Counted from the first letter of the stretch, positions 1-9,298 are shown. The stretch: 64,000 nucleotides of DNA from Acinetobacter sp. ANC 7912 (GCF_039862785.1 NZ_CP156795.1:3075975-3139974), one strand, 5' to 3'. Numbers and translations are program-made. Notes: a model not told the origin generated them from the sequence alone.

Positions 1-2
1 AG

Positions 3-23
3 AGCACGCTAGTCGTGCTTTTA
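3..23 (+). terminator. Terminator of a gene left of the window
   Basis: A six-base stem (AGCACG/CGTGCT) is followed by a short T-run. It probably ends a gene lying outside the left edge. Confidence 0.5.
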
Positions 24-164
24 TTAACTGAAAATATCTGTAAAAAGAATAATAAATCGGTTTTACATATCGTTTACATAAAAATATTCGGTTTTTCAAA
101 TTATCCATTTGCCGCTATGCTAAATCTCAATAAATAACTATTTACAGTAACAGGAGTGAAGTGC

Positions 165-320
165 ATGGCTGATCAAAAACGTAAAATCGAAACCATTCGT
201 CGCATCGAAAATCTTCAGTTACCTGAAACCCTGATTCAGGCTTTAGATGATGCGATTGAAGCTGAATGTGTTGCTGAAGCAATTCAGTCTTTACAAGGTT
301 TGGCAGAACAATGGAATTAG
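165..320 (+). CDS. Hypothetical 51-aa protein
   Basis: This small reading frame has a good Shine-Dalgarno (AGGAG, 152-156) eight bases before ATG 165 and stops at TAG 318-320. The product is soluble and charged, begins MADQKRKIET and is predicted helical by eye, with acidic and alanine-rich stretches (ALDDAIEAE). I do not recognise a family. An AT-rich promoter-like stretch lies upstream and no close partner follows, since the next gene begins at 605. The coding call rests on the ribosome site and the protein-like composition; the function is unknown. Confidence 0.55.
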   Translation: MADQKRKIETIRRIENLQLPETLIQALDDAIEAECVAEAIQSLQGLAEQWN

Positions 321-604
321 ACAGAAGCCTGCAAATTTCTTTTACAACTTCTTCCTGACAGCAGCAGCTTTTTCATCCTCATTGATGACCTTTGACTTGA
401 CCTGCGTGACCACAGCCGTCAGGATATATTGCCTAGGTTCTCAGATGCTTAAGTCTAAAAAACGTTAAAAATCACACAGAACATCCGGCATAATCATAAT
501 CTCTCTGCATTCTTTAAAGAATAGATGCCTGATCTTCACAGTTTCTCTGCAATTTTTGCGTAAATTAGACCTGTAGAAAATGAACATTTGATTGAGGGTT
601 CACC

Positions 605-997
605 ATGAAAAAGCTTTTGCTCGCTTTGACAATGTCTTTCAGCACATTGATGTTGACGAATGTTGCCACTGCTGCGCCGCATTTTGATGATGAACGTCAC
701 GATCATCCACGTTTCAACAATCCGGGCCAGGCAAAAAAACACCGTCAGGCTGATGAGCACAAAACCGAAGATCGCCACCGTATGCGTGAAGAGCGTGGGG
801 TGAAACGCCTGCAACAGATGAAATGGCAACCAGGTTATGTGATGCCGCAGCACTACCGGGGTAATGGCTATAAAGTCCAGTATAAAGACCACAAACTGCC
901 GAAACCGGATCGCAAACAGCAGTGGTATAAAGTCAATAATGACTACATTCTGGTTGATACTGACAACAACAGCATTCTGCGTATTCTTGGCCACTGA
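605..997 (+). CDS. RcnB-family periplasmic protein (copy 1)
   Basis: The 130-aa product has a Sec signal peptide (residues 1 to about 23, ending ATAAP), a charged His/Asp/Arg-rich middle and a C-terminal RcnB-type domain with LPKPDRKQQWYKVNNDYIL near residues 98-116. RcnB of E. coli is a periplasmic protein needed for nickel/cobalt homeostasis. Many Acinetobacter RcnB-like proteins have no proven role, so metal binding here is inferred from the family and the His-rich middle. GAGGG precedes ATG 605. A paralogue follows at 1227, each with its own terminator, so the two are probably separate transcripts. Confidence 0.8.
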   Translation: MKKLLLALTMSFSTLMLTNVATAAPHFDDERHDHPRFNNPGQAKKHRQADEHKTEDRHRMREERGVKRLQQMKWQPGYVMPQHYRGNGYKVQYKDHKLPKPDRKQQWYKVNNDYILVDTDNNSILRILGH

Positions 998-1021
998 TCC
1001 TTCAATTTTTCAGCAGATTTC

Positions 1022-1049
1022 AAAGACCCAAATGATTTGGGTCTTTTTT
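1022..1049 (+). terminator. Rho-independent terminator
   Basis: The stem AAAGACCCAAA/TTTGGGTCTTT is followed by a T-run, 25 bases after the first RcnB-like gene. Confidence 0.85.
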
Positions 1050-1226
1050 ATTTTGAGTTGATGCATTTTTAAGCCGACTTTGAGGTTTAACGTGTAATCC
1101 TGCGCTTTTTCTCCTTTTTTCCTTCATCAATTTAACAATTCGCCTAAACTGGGCTCACGGTTTCTCTCCACTCCTTCGCTAATTTAGTCTCATCGAAACG
1201 CAAATGATGAAACATAGGTGAGAGCC

Positions 1227-1589
1227 ATGAAAAAAGTTTTAACAACAATCGCTTTATCCCTGAGTGCTTTGGTTGCAACTTCTGCAATGGCGGCACCACA
1301 ACACGATCCACGTTATGCGCCGCATAAACCTGCTCCACACTGGGATCATAAAGATGCGAAAAAATGGGATGATCGTCGCTGGGACAACAAACGTGGCGTG
1401 AATCCAAGCCGTGACTGGCGTGTTGGTCAGAAATTGCCAAACCAGTACGACAGTAAACGCTTTGAAGTGAGCAGCTTTGAAGAACGCCGTCTGCCTAAAG
1501 CCGGTAAAAACCAGCAGTGGTACAAAATCAACGGTGATTACGTTCTGGTGAATGACCGTAACGACAAGATCTTGCGTATCATCAACTAA
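1227..1589 (+). CDS. RcnB-family periplasmic protein (copy 2)
   Basis: The 120-aa product has a signal peptide (MKKVLTTIALSLSALVA, cleavage near AMAAP, residue 23-24), a His/Asp/Trp-rich linker and a C-terminal RcnB-like domain (LPKAGKNQQWYKINGDYVLV). The C-terminal half closely parallels the protein at 605-997, so this is a tandem duplication with diverged linkers. ATG 1227 is preferred over the in-frame GTG 1218 because the signal peptide begins there and AGGTGAGAG sits just before it. The role is probably periplasmic, perhaps metal-related by family, but nothing here proves a substrate. Confidence 0.8.
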   Translation: MKKVLTTIALSLSALVATSAMAAPQHDPRYAPHKPAPHWDHKDAKKWDDRRWDNKRGVNPSRDWRVGQKLPNQYDSKRFEVSSFEERRLPKAGKNQQWYKINGDYVLVNDRNDKILRIIN

Positions 1590-1616
1590 GTCCCTATCCC
1601 AAACCTTTTCTCCATT

Positions 1617-1647
1617 ACACCTGAAGCTTGCTTCAGGTGTTTTTTTA
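1617..1647 (+). terminator. Rho-independent terminator
   Basis: A perfect stem (ACACCTGAAGC/GCTTCAGGTGT) is followed by seven T residues after the second RcnB-like gene. Confidence 0.9.
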
Positions 1648-1719
1648 TTGCTGTACTTCCCTGCCGGCTTTTTTTAGAATCAAATTCAACACATACATTT
1701 TCTTGGCATAGGACAGCGC

Positions 1720-3069
1720 ATGAATCCAGCAGAACCGTCTCAAAGCACAACATTGCAATATGTGCATTGGTTTCGCCATTCTGCGCCCTATATCAACGCG
1801 CATCGCAACAAGACCTTTGTGATCATGTTTGATGGCGAGGCGGTGCTGCATGATAACTTTCAGCACATCATTCATGACATTGCCCTGCTGCATTCACTTG
1901 GGATTCATCTGATTCTGGTGCATGGTGCACGTCCGCAGATTAACCAGAATCTGGCCGCTTGCCAGATCACTACGCCTTTCCATCGTCAGCGCCGCATTAC
2001 CACACGTGAATCTTTAAGCTGTGTCATGAATGCCGTTGGCTCCATTCGCCTGCAGATTGAAGCGCTGCTATCGATGGGACTGGCCAACTCACCGATGTAT
2101 GGCGCACGTATTGATGTGGTCTCCGGCAACTTTGTAACGGCCAAACCTTATGGCATCCGTGATGGGATTGATTTCCAGCTCACTGGCGAAGTACGTACGG
2201 TAGATACCGATGCGATTCAGCGTCATCTGGACAGCCATAACATTGTGATTCTGGGACCAACCGGTTATTCCACTACCGGTGAGGTGTTTAACCTGCTGGC
2301 CGAAGAAGTCGCGACCAAAACGGCAATCCGTCTCAAAGCCGAAAAGCTGATTTTCCTCGGCAAACAGCATGGCCTGATGAATCCAGATGGACAGTTACAG
2401 CGTGAAGTCCGTCCGAGCCAGCTGGATCACTATATTGCGCAGGATGCCCAGGAAATTCCTTCGGAACTGACCCTGCAGTTGCGTGCAGCCCAAGAAGCCT
2501 CGCTGAATGGTGTCAATCGTGTGCATCTGATTTCTTATACCCATGACGGTGCTCTCTTGGAAGAACTGTTTACCCGTGACGGTTCCGGCACCCTGATTAC
2601 CGATGCGCATTATGAAGATGTACGTACCGCCACCATTCAGGATGTTGGGGGCCTGATCAGCCTGCTGCGTCCGCTGGAAGAAGAAGGCATTCTGGTTTAT
2701 CGATCCCGTGAGCGGCTGGAAAATGAAATTGAACAGTTTGCCGTGATTGAACGCGATGGCATGATTCTGGCCTGTGCAGCACTGTACCCGATTCCAACCA
2801 CCGGCAATGAACCCCGTTCCGCCGAAATCGCCTGTGTGGCAGTGCATCCAAGTTATCGCAAGTCCAATCGTGGCAGTCAGATCCTGAATTATCTGGAAGA
2901 TAAAGCCCGGAGCATAGGTATCCAGCAACTGTTTATTCTGACCACCCGCACCGCACACTGGTTCCTGGAGCATGGCTTTGAACAGGTCTCAGTCGATGAC
3001 CTGCCCGATGCCCGACAGGCCTTATATAACTACCAGCGTAATTCTCTGGTCTGTAAAAAGTCACTTTAA
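1720..3069 (+). CDS. argA: Amino-acid N-acetyltransferase (N-acetylglutamate synthase)
   Basis: ArgA makes N-acetyl-L-glutamate from acetyl-CoA and glutamate, the first step of arginine synthesis, in the cytosol. The 449-aa product has an amino-acid-kinase-like domain (about residues 25-290; GARPQIN at 69-75) that normally binds arginine for feedback inhibition. A GNAT domain follows (about 300-440, with SAEIACVAVHPSYRKSNRGS at the acetyl-CoA site). The length matches classical bifunctional-fold ArgA. The gene stands alone with its own terminator, whose stem contains the stop codon. Confidence 0.93.
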   Translation: MNPAEPSQSTTLQYVHWFRHSAPYINAHRNKTFVIMFDGEAVLHDNFQHIIHDIALLHSLGIHLILVHGARPQINQNLAACQITTPFHRQRRITTRESLSCVMNAVGSIRLQIEALLSMGLANSPMYGARIDVVSGNFVTAKPYGIRDGIDFQLTGEVRTVDTDAIQRHLDSHNIVILGPTGYSTTGEVFNLLAEEVATKTAIRLKAEKLIFLGKQHGLMNPDGQLQREVRPSQLDHYIAQDAQEIPSELTLQLRAAQEASLNGVNRVHLISYTHDGALLEELFTRDGSGTLITDAHYEDVRTATIQDVGGLISLLRPLEEEGILVYRSRERLENEIEQFAVIERDGMILACAALYPIPTTGNEPRSAEIACVAVHPSYRKSNRGSQILNYLEDKARSIGIQQLFILTTRTAHWFLEHGFEQVSVDDLPDARQALYNYQRNSLVCKKSL

Positions 3070-3080
3070 TGTGACTTTTT
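3055..3080 (+). terminator. argA terminator overlapping the stop codon
   Basis: The hairpin AAAAAGTCAC/GTGACTTTTT starts inside the last argA codons and ends in a T-run. Confidence 0.85.
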
Positions 3081-3405
3081 ATTGGTTCATATATCTTATT
3101 TTCTGCTAAGAATATTTAAATTATTCGGCTATTTATCTTAAAAATAATTCCCATCTTATTCATAACCTTATCTTTTTATTTCATTAATAAAATAATTCCT
3201 ATATTTCAATTACTTAATAATTTAAAAATAAATAATTTATTCCCTTACTAAATCACTTTTCTGCATAAGTTTTGCGCTTTTTTATTTATCTTTTTTTCTC
3301 ATTAGAAATTCCCGAATAGTTATTTTTTCTGAAAAGAAAAAACCTTTAGCGTATGCCTGACTTATTCATTGACTTATTTTTCATTTTTGTCGGGAGTTTT
3401 TATTT
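3081..3405 (+). promoter_or_regulatory. AT-rich leader upstream of the ssu operon
   Basis: This 325-base gap has no gene. It is very AT-rich and carries several ATTCC-type words (AATAATTCCC near 3143, AATAATTCCT near 3190, TTATTCCC near 3238, AAATTCCC near 3307). Sulfonate operons are normally controlled by the LysR proteins CysB/Cbl, whose sites are loosely AT-rich with ATTCC-like halves, so this is a plausible control region. I cannot place a confident promoter. A Shine-Dalgarno (GGGAG) sits about ten bases before the first gene. Confidence 0.4.
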
Positions 3406-4365
3406 ATGCGTCAGTCTTCGCTTAAATTCATCGCAAAAACTGCAGTCCTGAGCGCTGCAATTGCTGGCGTTATGATGCTTTCTGGCTGTTCTAAAAAAGA
3501 AGAAAGCGTAACCTTAAATATCGGCTTCCAGAAATACGGCATGCTGCCATTATTAAAAGAACGTGGCACCCTGGAAACCACATTAAAAGAACAGGGCGTG
3601 AATGTGAAATGGGTGGAATTCCCGGCAGGTCCACAGTTACTTGAAGGTCTGAATGTCGGCAGCGTGTCTTTTGGTGAAGCAGGTGAAGCACCACCAATCT
3701 TTGCTCAGGCAGCGAATTCAAACCTGGTCTATGTCGCGAACCAACCAGAAGCACCAAAAGCTGAGGCACTGATTGTACAAAAAGATTCCAACATCCAGTC
3801 TGTCCAAGACCTGAAAGGTAAACGTGTTGCCCTGAACAAAGGTTCAAACGTGCATTACTTATTACTGAAAGTGCTGGAAGCCAACAACCTGACCTTAAAA
3901 GACATCGAAGTGGTGTATCTGCCACCGTCTGATGCGCGTGCCGCATTCGAACGTGGCGCCGTGGATGCCTGGGTGATCTGGGATCCGTTCTTCGCCGCAG
4001 CTGAACACCAGATTGGTGCTCGTGTGATTGCTACTGGCGAGAACGTGGTCAGCAACCACCAGTTCTACCTGGCAGATCGTAAGTTTGCTGAAGCGCATCC
4101 ACAAATCATTGAAGCGGTGGTGAATGAGCTGAACCTGACCACAGAATGGGTAGAAAAAAATCAGGACGAAGCGGCAAAACTACTGGAAAAACCGACAGGC
4201 CTGTCTCTAGACGTACTGAAAACCTCGATTTCACGTATGGGCTTTGGGGTAAAACCGCTTTCTTCAGAAGTGGTGCAAAAACAACAACAAGTGGCTGATG
4301 CCTTCTACGGCCAGCAACTGATTCCACAAAAGCTGAATATTGAAGCAGCCATTATTAAAAAATAA
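3406..4365 (+). CDS. ssuA: Sulfonate ABC transporter substrate-binding lipoprotein (copy 1)
   Basis: The 319-aa product has a lipoprotein signal peptide with lipobox LSGC (Cys28), so it is probably anchored to the periplasmic face of a membrane. The rest is an SsuA/TauA-type binding fold: FQKYGMLPLLKERG at the start of lobe 1, EFPAGPQLLEGLNVG, the hinge-side LPPSDARAAFERGAVDAW and WDPFFAAAE. It should hand alkanesulfonates to SsuCB. It is first in an operon of five genes; the next gene, 20 bases on, is a paralogue. Confidence 0.9.
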   Translation: MRQSSLKFIAKTAVLSAAIAGVMMLSGCSKKEESVTLNIGFQKYGMLPLLKERGTLETTLKEQGVNVKWVEFPAGPQLLEGLNVGSVSFGEAGEAPPIFAQAANSNLVYVANQPEAPKAEALIVQKDSNIQSVQDLKGKRVALNKGSNVHYLLLKVLEANNLTLKDIEVVYLPPSDARAAFERGAVDAWVIWDPFFAAAEHQIGARVIATGENVVSNHQFYLADRKFAEAHPQIIEAVVNELNLTTEWVEKNQDEAAKLLEKPTGLSLDVLKTSISRMGFGVKPLSSEVVQKQQQVADAFYGQQLIPQKLNIEAAIIKK

Positions 4366-4385
4366 AAAGTATATAGGGGTTCATC

Positions 4386-5381
4386 ATGAGTAACCTGAAA
4401 ACAGTAAGTTATCTGGCATTGGCAAGCTTGAGCCTGGGCTTAAACGCTTGCCAAAAGCAGGAACAGGCACAGCAGTCTGCAGCCGTTGAAGCTGCACCTG
4501 CACAAGAGGTGAAGACCATTGCCATTGGTTTTCAGAAATCTGCCCTGAACCTGCTGGTTGCTCGTGATGAAAAGTTCCTGGAACAGGAATTCCCGAATGC
4601 CAAAATTGAATGGAAAGAATTCCCGGCTGGTCCGCAGATGCTGGAAGCACTGGCAGTTGGTGCCGTGGATTATGGCTATGTCGGCAATACCCCGCCGATT
4701 TTTGCCCAGGCTGCAGGTAAAGACCTGAATTATGTCGGTTATGAAGTCAGTGCAGATAAATCACTAGCACTGGTGGTGCCTGAGCAAAGCAACATCCAAA
4801 ACATTGAAGATCTAAAAGGTAAACGGATCGCCCTGCAAAAGGGTTCCAATGCTCATGAATTCCTGTCCAAGATTCTGGCCAAAGCGGGCCTGAGCTGGAC
4901 GGACATTCAGCCGATCTGGTTACCACCTGCGGATGCCCGCGCTGCGTTTGACAAGAAATCGGTCGATGCTTGGGCGGTTTGGGATCCGTTCCTGGCGGCG
5001 GCAGAACTGCATGGTCAGGCCCGTGTGGTGACCAAAACTGGTGATTTTGACAAGACCTATGCCTTCTATATCGCCAATCCCAAATTTGTTACTGCACATC
5101 CTCAAGCTACCGAAGGTGTGTTGAAAGCCTTGAATCAGGCAGACCAGTGGATTGTAAAAAATCAGACCCAGGCTTTACACACTTATCAAAAGAGCACCGG
5201 CCTGCCTGCTGATGTCGCGAAATATGCATTTGATCGCCGCCTGAAGCCTTCTCCAGTACAGCCTTTAACCACTGAAGTGATTCAGTCCCAACAGAATATT
5301 GCCGATCAGTTCCAGCAACTAGGGCTGATCCCGAACAAAATTCATGTCCAGCCCATTGTATGGACAGCAAACTCCCATTGA
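4386..5381 (+). CDS. Sulfonate ABC transporter substrate-binding lipoprotein (copy 2)
   Basis: The 331-aa product is a second SsuA-type protein with its own lipobox (LNAC, Cys22) and an alanine/glutamine-rich linker (about residues 23-42). Shared blocks with the first copy include EFPAGPQMLEALAVG, NTPPIFAQAAG, LPPADARAAF and WAVWDPFLAAAE, so the pair arose by duplication. The sequences differ widely outside these blocks, which suggests different ligands (for example other sulfonates or taurine-like compounds) sharing one SsuCB channel. That is inference. It lies 20 bases after copy 1 and 36 before ssuD. Confidence 0.88.
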   Translation: MSNLKTVSYLALASLSLGLNACQKQEQAQQSAAVEAAPAQEVKTIAIGFQKSALNLLVARDEKFLEQEFPNAKIEWKEFPAGPQMLEALAVGAVDYGYVGNTPPIFAQAAGKDLNYVGYEVSADKSLALVVPEQSNIQNIEDLKGKRIALQKGSNAHEFLSKILAKAGLSWTDIQPIWLPPADARAAFDKKSVDAWAVWDPFLAAAELHGQARVVTKTGDFDKTYAFYIANPKFVTAHPQATEGVLKALNQADQWIVKNQTQALHTYQKSTGLPADVAKYAFDRRLKPSPVQPLTTEVIQSQQNIADQFQQLGLIPNKIHVQPIVWTANSH

Positions 5382-5417
5382 TGACCGAGCTAAATCTTTT
5401 AAATTGAGGAACATAAC

Positions 5418-6593
5418 ATGAAAATTTTCTGGTTTATCCCGACACACGGTGACAGCCGCTACCTAGGTACTAGCAAAGGTGCGCGCGTGGTCGATCATGC
5501 TTATATGAAGCAGATCGCGGTTGCCGTGGATAACCTCGGCTATGAAGGTGTACTGATTCCGACTGGCCGTTCATGTGAAGATCCATGGCTGACTGCAGCA
5601 AGCCTAATTGATGCCACTAAACGCCTGAAATTTTTGGTGGCACTGCGTCCTGGTGTGACAACCCCTGCACTGGCAGCACGTATGGCAGCGACTTTTGACC
5701 GTCTGTCTGGTGGCCGTGTCTTGTTGAACCTGGTAACAGGTGGTGATGAAAAAGAATTAAAAGGCGACGGCGTGTACGAAGATCACGAAACTCGCTACAA
5801 GACTGCGACTGAATACACTACCATCTGGTGTGAAATCCTGAAACGTTCGCATACTGGTGAAAGCTATACTTTCCACGGTGAACGTCTCAGCGTCGATGAT
5901 GCCAAACTGCTGTACCCACCTGTACAACACCCGCATCCACCACTCTGGTTCGGTGGTTCTTCAGATGCTGCGATTGAACTGGCAACAGACCAGGTCGATA
6001 CTTACCTGACTTGGGGTGAGCCACCTGCAGCAGTCAAAGAAAAAATTGAAAATGTGCGTGCCAAAGCCGCTGCCAAAGGCCGCAAGCTGAACTATGGTAT
6101 CCGCCTGCACGTCATCGTTCGTGAAACCAATGAAGAAGCCTGGAAAGCAGCTGAAGAGCTGATCCAGTACGTAGATGATGCAACCATCGCTGCAGCTCAG
6201 GCGAAATTCAAGTCTATGGACTCAGTGGGCCAGCGCCGTATGGCTGAACTGCACAATGGTGACCGGACTAAACTGGAAGTCTCTCCTAACCTGTGGGCAG
6301 GTGTAGGACTGGTACGTGGCGGTGCAGGTACTGCACTGGTCGGCGATCCGGAAACTGTTGCAGCACGGATTCAGGAATATGCAGATCTTGGTATTGATAC
6401 CTTCATCTTCTCTGGTTACCCACATCTGGAAGAATCGATCCGTTTCGCGGAACTGGTATTCCCACTATTACCGCTAGAAACTCAAAAGAAACTGACTCAG
6501 CCTAACCTGACTGGTCCATTTGGTGAGATTGTGGCAAACAACTATACACCAGATGAAAACAAGAAGGCTGAGGGTGCTCAGGAGCCAGCTTAA
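5418..6593 (+). CDS. ssuD: FMNH2-dependent alkanesulfonate monooxygenase
   Basis: SsuD is a bacterial-luciferase-like TIM-barrel enzyme that uses FMNH2 and oxygen to split alkanesulfonates into an aldehyde and sulfite. The 391-aa product begins [19 protein letters not shown] as in the family and contains the [14 protein letters not shown] and [10 protein letters not shown] blocks. A GAGG site precedes ATG 5418. No ssuE-type flavin reductase is in the operon; a small FMN reductase-like gene at 15176 could serve, but it is 8.6 kb away. The stop codon overlaps the ssuC start by one base (TAATG). Confidence 0.95.
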   Translation: MKIFWFIPTHGDSRYLGTSKGARVVDHAYMKQIAVAVDNLGYEGVLIPTGRSCEDPWLTAASLIDATKRLKFLVALRPGVTTPALAARMAATFDRLSGGRVLLNLVTGGDEKELKGDGVYEDHETRYKTATEYTTIWCEILKRSHTGESYTFHGERLSVDDAKLLYPPVQHPHPPLWFGGSSDAAIELATDQVDTYLTWGEPPAAVKEKIENVRAKAAAKGRKLNYGIRLHVIVRETNEEAWKAAEELIQYVDDATIAAAQAKFKSMDSVGQRRMAELHNGDRTKLEVSPNLWAGVGLVRGGAGTALVGDPETVAARIQEYADLGIDTFIFSGYPHLEESIRFAELVFPLLPLETQKKLTQPNLTGPFGEIVANNYTPDENKKAEGAQEPA

Positions 6594-7408
6594 TGTCGAA
6601 AGTCGTTTCAGTTGAAACCGTCAAAGACAAGCCGGTTTCACGTGGAACACAACTCGGGCAGCGCTTGCTGCCCTGGTTGGTTCCAATTGGATTAATCATT
6701 CTCTGGCAGATTGCGTCAAGTACCGGTCTGCTGGAAAGCCGTATTCTACCGGCACCAAGTGCAGTGGTAGTCGCGTTCTGGAACCTGCTGATCAGTGGTG
6801 AACTGTGGACGCATGTCAAGATCAGCGCTGGTCGTGCCTTAAGTGGTCTGCTGGTCGGTGGTGGTTTGGGCCTGCTGTTAGGCCTGCTGAATGGGTCATC
6901 CAAGACTGCCTCTACCCTGCTGGATACCACCTTGCAGATGATCCGTAACATCCCGGCACTGGCATTAATTCCCCTGGTGATTTTATGGTTCGGGATTGAT
7001 GAATCCGCGAAACTGTTCCTGGTCGCAATTGGTGTGTTCTTCCCGATTTATATCAACACCTATCACGGTATCCGTTCAGTGGATCCACAGCTGATTGAAA
7101 TGGGTAAGAGCTATGGTCTGACCCGCTGGCAGCTGTACAAAGAAATCATCCTGCCAGGTGCGATGCCGTCGATTCTGGTCGGCCTGCGTTTCTCACTAGG
7201 TCTGGTCTGGGTGCTACTGATCGTAGCAGAGACCATTTCTGCACAGTCCGGTATTGGCTATATGACCATGAACGCACGTGAGTTCCTGCAAACTGACGTG
7301 GTGCTGGTCGGAATCTTACTGTATGCCCTACTTGGCAAACTGGCTGATGTCCTGGCGGTAGCACTGGAGCGTTTCCTGTTGCGCTGGCATGCTGGCTATC
7401 AAAAATAA
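6593..7408 (+). CDS. ssuC: Sulfonate ABC transporter permease
   Basis: The 271-aa inner-membrane protein of the BPD-transport family has about six hydrophobic segments and the EAA loop (EMGKSYGLTRWQLYKEIILP, about residues 167-186) that docks with the ATPase. Its start overlaps the ssuD stop by one base, implying coupled translation. Together with SsuB and one of the two SsuA proteins it imports alkanesulfonates. The early codons (6634-6649) also contain a 15/16 match to a parS site, listed separately. Confidence 0.93.
   Translation: MSKVVSVETVKDKPVSRGTQLGQRLLPWLVPIGLIILWQIASSTGLLESRILPAPSAVVVAFWNLLISGELWTHVKISAGRALSGLLVGGGLGLLLGLLNGSSKTASTLLDTTLQMIRNIPALALIPLVILWFGIDESAKLFLVAIGVFFPIYINTYHGIRSVDPQLIEMGKSYGLTRWQLYKEIILPGAMPSILVGLRFSLGLVWVLLIVAETISAQSGIGYMTMNAREFLQTDVVLVGILLYALLGKLADVLAVALERFLLRWHAGYQK
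6634..6649 (+). promoter_or_regulatory. parS-like site inside ssuC
   Basis: GGTTTCACGTGGAACA differs at one outer base from the parS word found at 46948 and keeps the full inner 14 bases. ParB binding inside coding sequence is common for parS sites. It is about 57 kb from the oriC-like region, within the distance over which parS sites cluster. Whether it is functional is not shown. Confidence 0.5.
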
Positions 7409-7431
7409 TTTAAAAAATCGAGGAGCATGTG

Positions 7432-8238
7432 ATGACTGATTTAAGTTTAGGGCGTCTTGCCAATGGACAGACTGTGCCACAGGACCACACTGCAGCAGAT
7501 ATCAATCCTAATGCAGTCATCGGTGCTGAAATTATTATTGAGCAGCTACACAAGTTCTATGGCTCAGTCAAAGTCCTGGAAGATCTGGACCTGCATATTA
7601 AACCAGGTGAATTTATTGCGATTGTGGGTCGCAGTGGCTGTGGTAAAAGTACCCTGTTGCGTCTGATTGCCGATCTGGAACAACAGAGCTACGGCGAAAT
7701 CAAGTTCAAGTCGGCGCGCCATATCCGTGAAGGCATTACTCCGGATGATATCCGGGTGATGTTCCAGGATCCCCGCCTGTTGCCATGGCGTAGCATCGAG
7801 CAGAACGTACAACTCGGTCTGCCTAAAGAAGAACATGCCAATGCTTCCAGCATGCTGGAAAAAGTAGGGCTGAAGGAAAAAGCCGGCCTATGGCCATCGC
7901 AACTGTCTGGTGGTCAGCGTCAACGTACTGCACTGGCACGTGCCCTGTCGCACAAACCACGTATTCTGCTGTTGGATGAACCACTCGGTGCACTAGATGC
8001 CTTGACCCGTCTGGACATGCAGAACCTGATCGAGAAGCTATGGACTGAACAGGGCTTTACCGCGATTCTGGTGACGCATGACGTCAGCGAAGCGGTACAA
8101 CTAGCTGACCGTATCATCCTGCTGGATAAAGGCCACATTGCCAAAGAATTCCAGGTCGATCTGCCTCGTCCGCGTCAAAAGTGCCTAAAGTTCGCTGAAC
8201 TGGAACAGCAGGTTCTGAATGCAGTACTCGCGACCTGA
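7432..8238 (+). CDS. ssuB: Sulfonate ABC transporter ATP-binding protein
   Basis: The 268-aa cytosolic ATPase powers SsuC. It has a Walker A (GRSGCGKS, residues 66-73), a Q-loop ([10 protein letters not shown]), the signature LSGGQRQR, a Walker B ([12 protein letters not shown]) and the H-loop (LVTHDVSEA). An N-terminal extension of about 30 residues precedes the usual start of the fold. ATG 7432 is chosen because GAGGAG lies seven bases upstream; GTG 7429 is a close alternative. It is the last gene of the operon and is followed by a strong terminator. Confidence 0.93.
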   Translation: MTDLSLGRLANGQTVPQDHTAADINPNAVIGAEIIIEQLHKFYGSVKVLEDLDLHIKPGEFIAIVGRSGCGKSTLLRLIADLEQQSYGEIKFKSARHIREGITPDDIRVMFQDPRLLPWRSIEQNVQLGLPKEEHANASSMLEKVGLKEKAGLWPSQLSGGQRQRTALARALSHKPRILLLDEPLGALDALTRLDMQNLIEKLWTEQGFTAILVTHDVSEAVQLADRIILLDKGHIAKEFQVDLPRPRQKCLKFAELEQQVLNAVLAT

Positions 8239-8261
8239 TTTATTTAAAAGCCATCTACTAA

Positions 8262-8294
8262 AAACCCGGATCTTCGATTTGAATCCGGGTTTTT
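8262..8294 (+). terminator. ssu operon terminator
   Basis: The stem AACCCGGAT/ATCCGGGTT is followed by six T residues, 23 bases after ssuB. Confidence 0.88.
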
Positions 8295-8611
8295 TCTTTA
8301 CATATCTTGTAGCACTTTTAAATCCTGCATGGAATCAGTCAGATTACATACTGCAAGTTAAAAATCACAATGTGATGTAATCGACATTTTCAGATAATGA
8401 AATTTAAACGATCTGAGCCAGTCCTAATATCTTAAGTATTTTCAAAAGCTTGTTTTTAAGTGCAGGGAGTCGCCGATTTGAAGCAATTGCACAGTTGATC
8501 TACAGAATAAATCATCATTATTCAAAAAATTAGCCATGGACTTTATGCACAAATCTGATGATTTGCCGTACAATTGAATATTCCCCCTTTTTAATTGTTT
8601 TTATATTACTG
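8295..8611. other. Intergenic gap before the TetR gene
   Basis: The 317 bases hold no convincing gene. I note a short inverted word (CACAATGTG, 8367-8375) that could be an operator half, and a TATATT hexamer at 8602-8607 almost touching the next start codon. I see nothing else. Confidence 0.3.
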
Positions 8612-9238
8612 ATGGAACAAAAAAAGAGTACTCAAAAACGTAACCAGCTGCTGAACGCCGCCCTAGATGTTTTTTCCCTGTATGGCTTTAGTGGGGCAAG
8701 TCTGGACGAGATCGCACAAATTGCTGAAATGCATAAGTCCAATATTTTCTATTACTACGAAAATAAAGAAGCACTGTATGTCGAAGTGTTGACCACTGTA
8801 CTACAGAAATGGCTAGCACCCCTGCAAACCCTGGAAGCCGATCTGGAACCAGCAGAAGCGATCACCAACTATCTGATGCAGAAAATTGAAGTGTCGCGTA
8901 CCCAGCCGAAAGCATCGCGTCTGTTTGCCTTAGAAGTCATTCAAGGGGCACCGCATATTCTGGACATCCTGAAAGGCCCACTGAAAAAACTGGTGAAGCG
9001 TAAAGCTAAAGTGATCAGTAACTGGCAGGAACAGGGCAAGATCTCTAAAGACATCGACCCTGAACTGCTGATCCTGAACATCTGGGCAGTGACACAGAAC
9101 TACGCGGACTTCGCCACCCAAATGGAAATGGTCACCGGTAAAACCCTGCGTAACCGCAGCATGCAACAGCGTGTGATCCAACATACGGTGCATATGATGC
9201 TTTATGGTATCCTGCCTCGTCCTGAACAAAACGCATAA
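8612..9238 (+). CDS. TetR-family regulator, RutR-like
   Basis: The 208-aa product has an N-terminal TetR helix-turn-helix (SLDEIAQIAEMHKSNIFYYY, about residues 28-47) and a C-terminal domain resembling RutR, the E. coli regulator of pyrimidine use. Shared blocks include YYENKEALYVEVL, VSRTQPKASRLFALE and WAVTQNYADFATQMEMVTG. No rut genes are nearby, so its targets may lie elsewhere. No Shine-Dalgarno precedes ATG 8612 and a TATATT hexamer ends five bases before it, so the message may be leaderless. An earlier in-frame ATG at 8558 would add an unfamiliar N-terminus. Confidence 0.82.
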   Translation: MEQKKSTQKRNQLLNAALDVFSLYGFSGASLDEIAQIAEMHKSNIFYYYENKEALYVEVLTTVLQKWLAPLQTLEADLEPAEAITNYLMQKIEVSRTQPKASRLFALEVIQGAPHILDILKGPLKKLVKRKAKVISNWQEQGKISKDIDPELLILNIWAVTQNYADFATQMEMVTGKTLRNRSMQQRVIQHTVHMMLYGILPRPEQNA

Positions 9239-9298
9239 GTTTTGCTTGGCATACGACCATAGTGATTATGGTCGCCAACCCGATTATTGACCTTAGAA

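Noticed and set aside
247..468. 73-codon plus-strand frame overlapping the 51-aa gene
   Set aside because: It overlaps the better-supported small gene in another frame and lacks a ribosome site.
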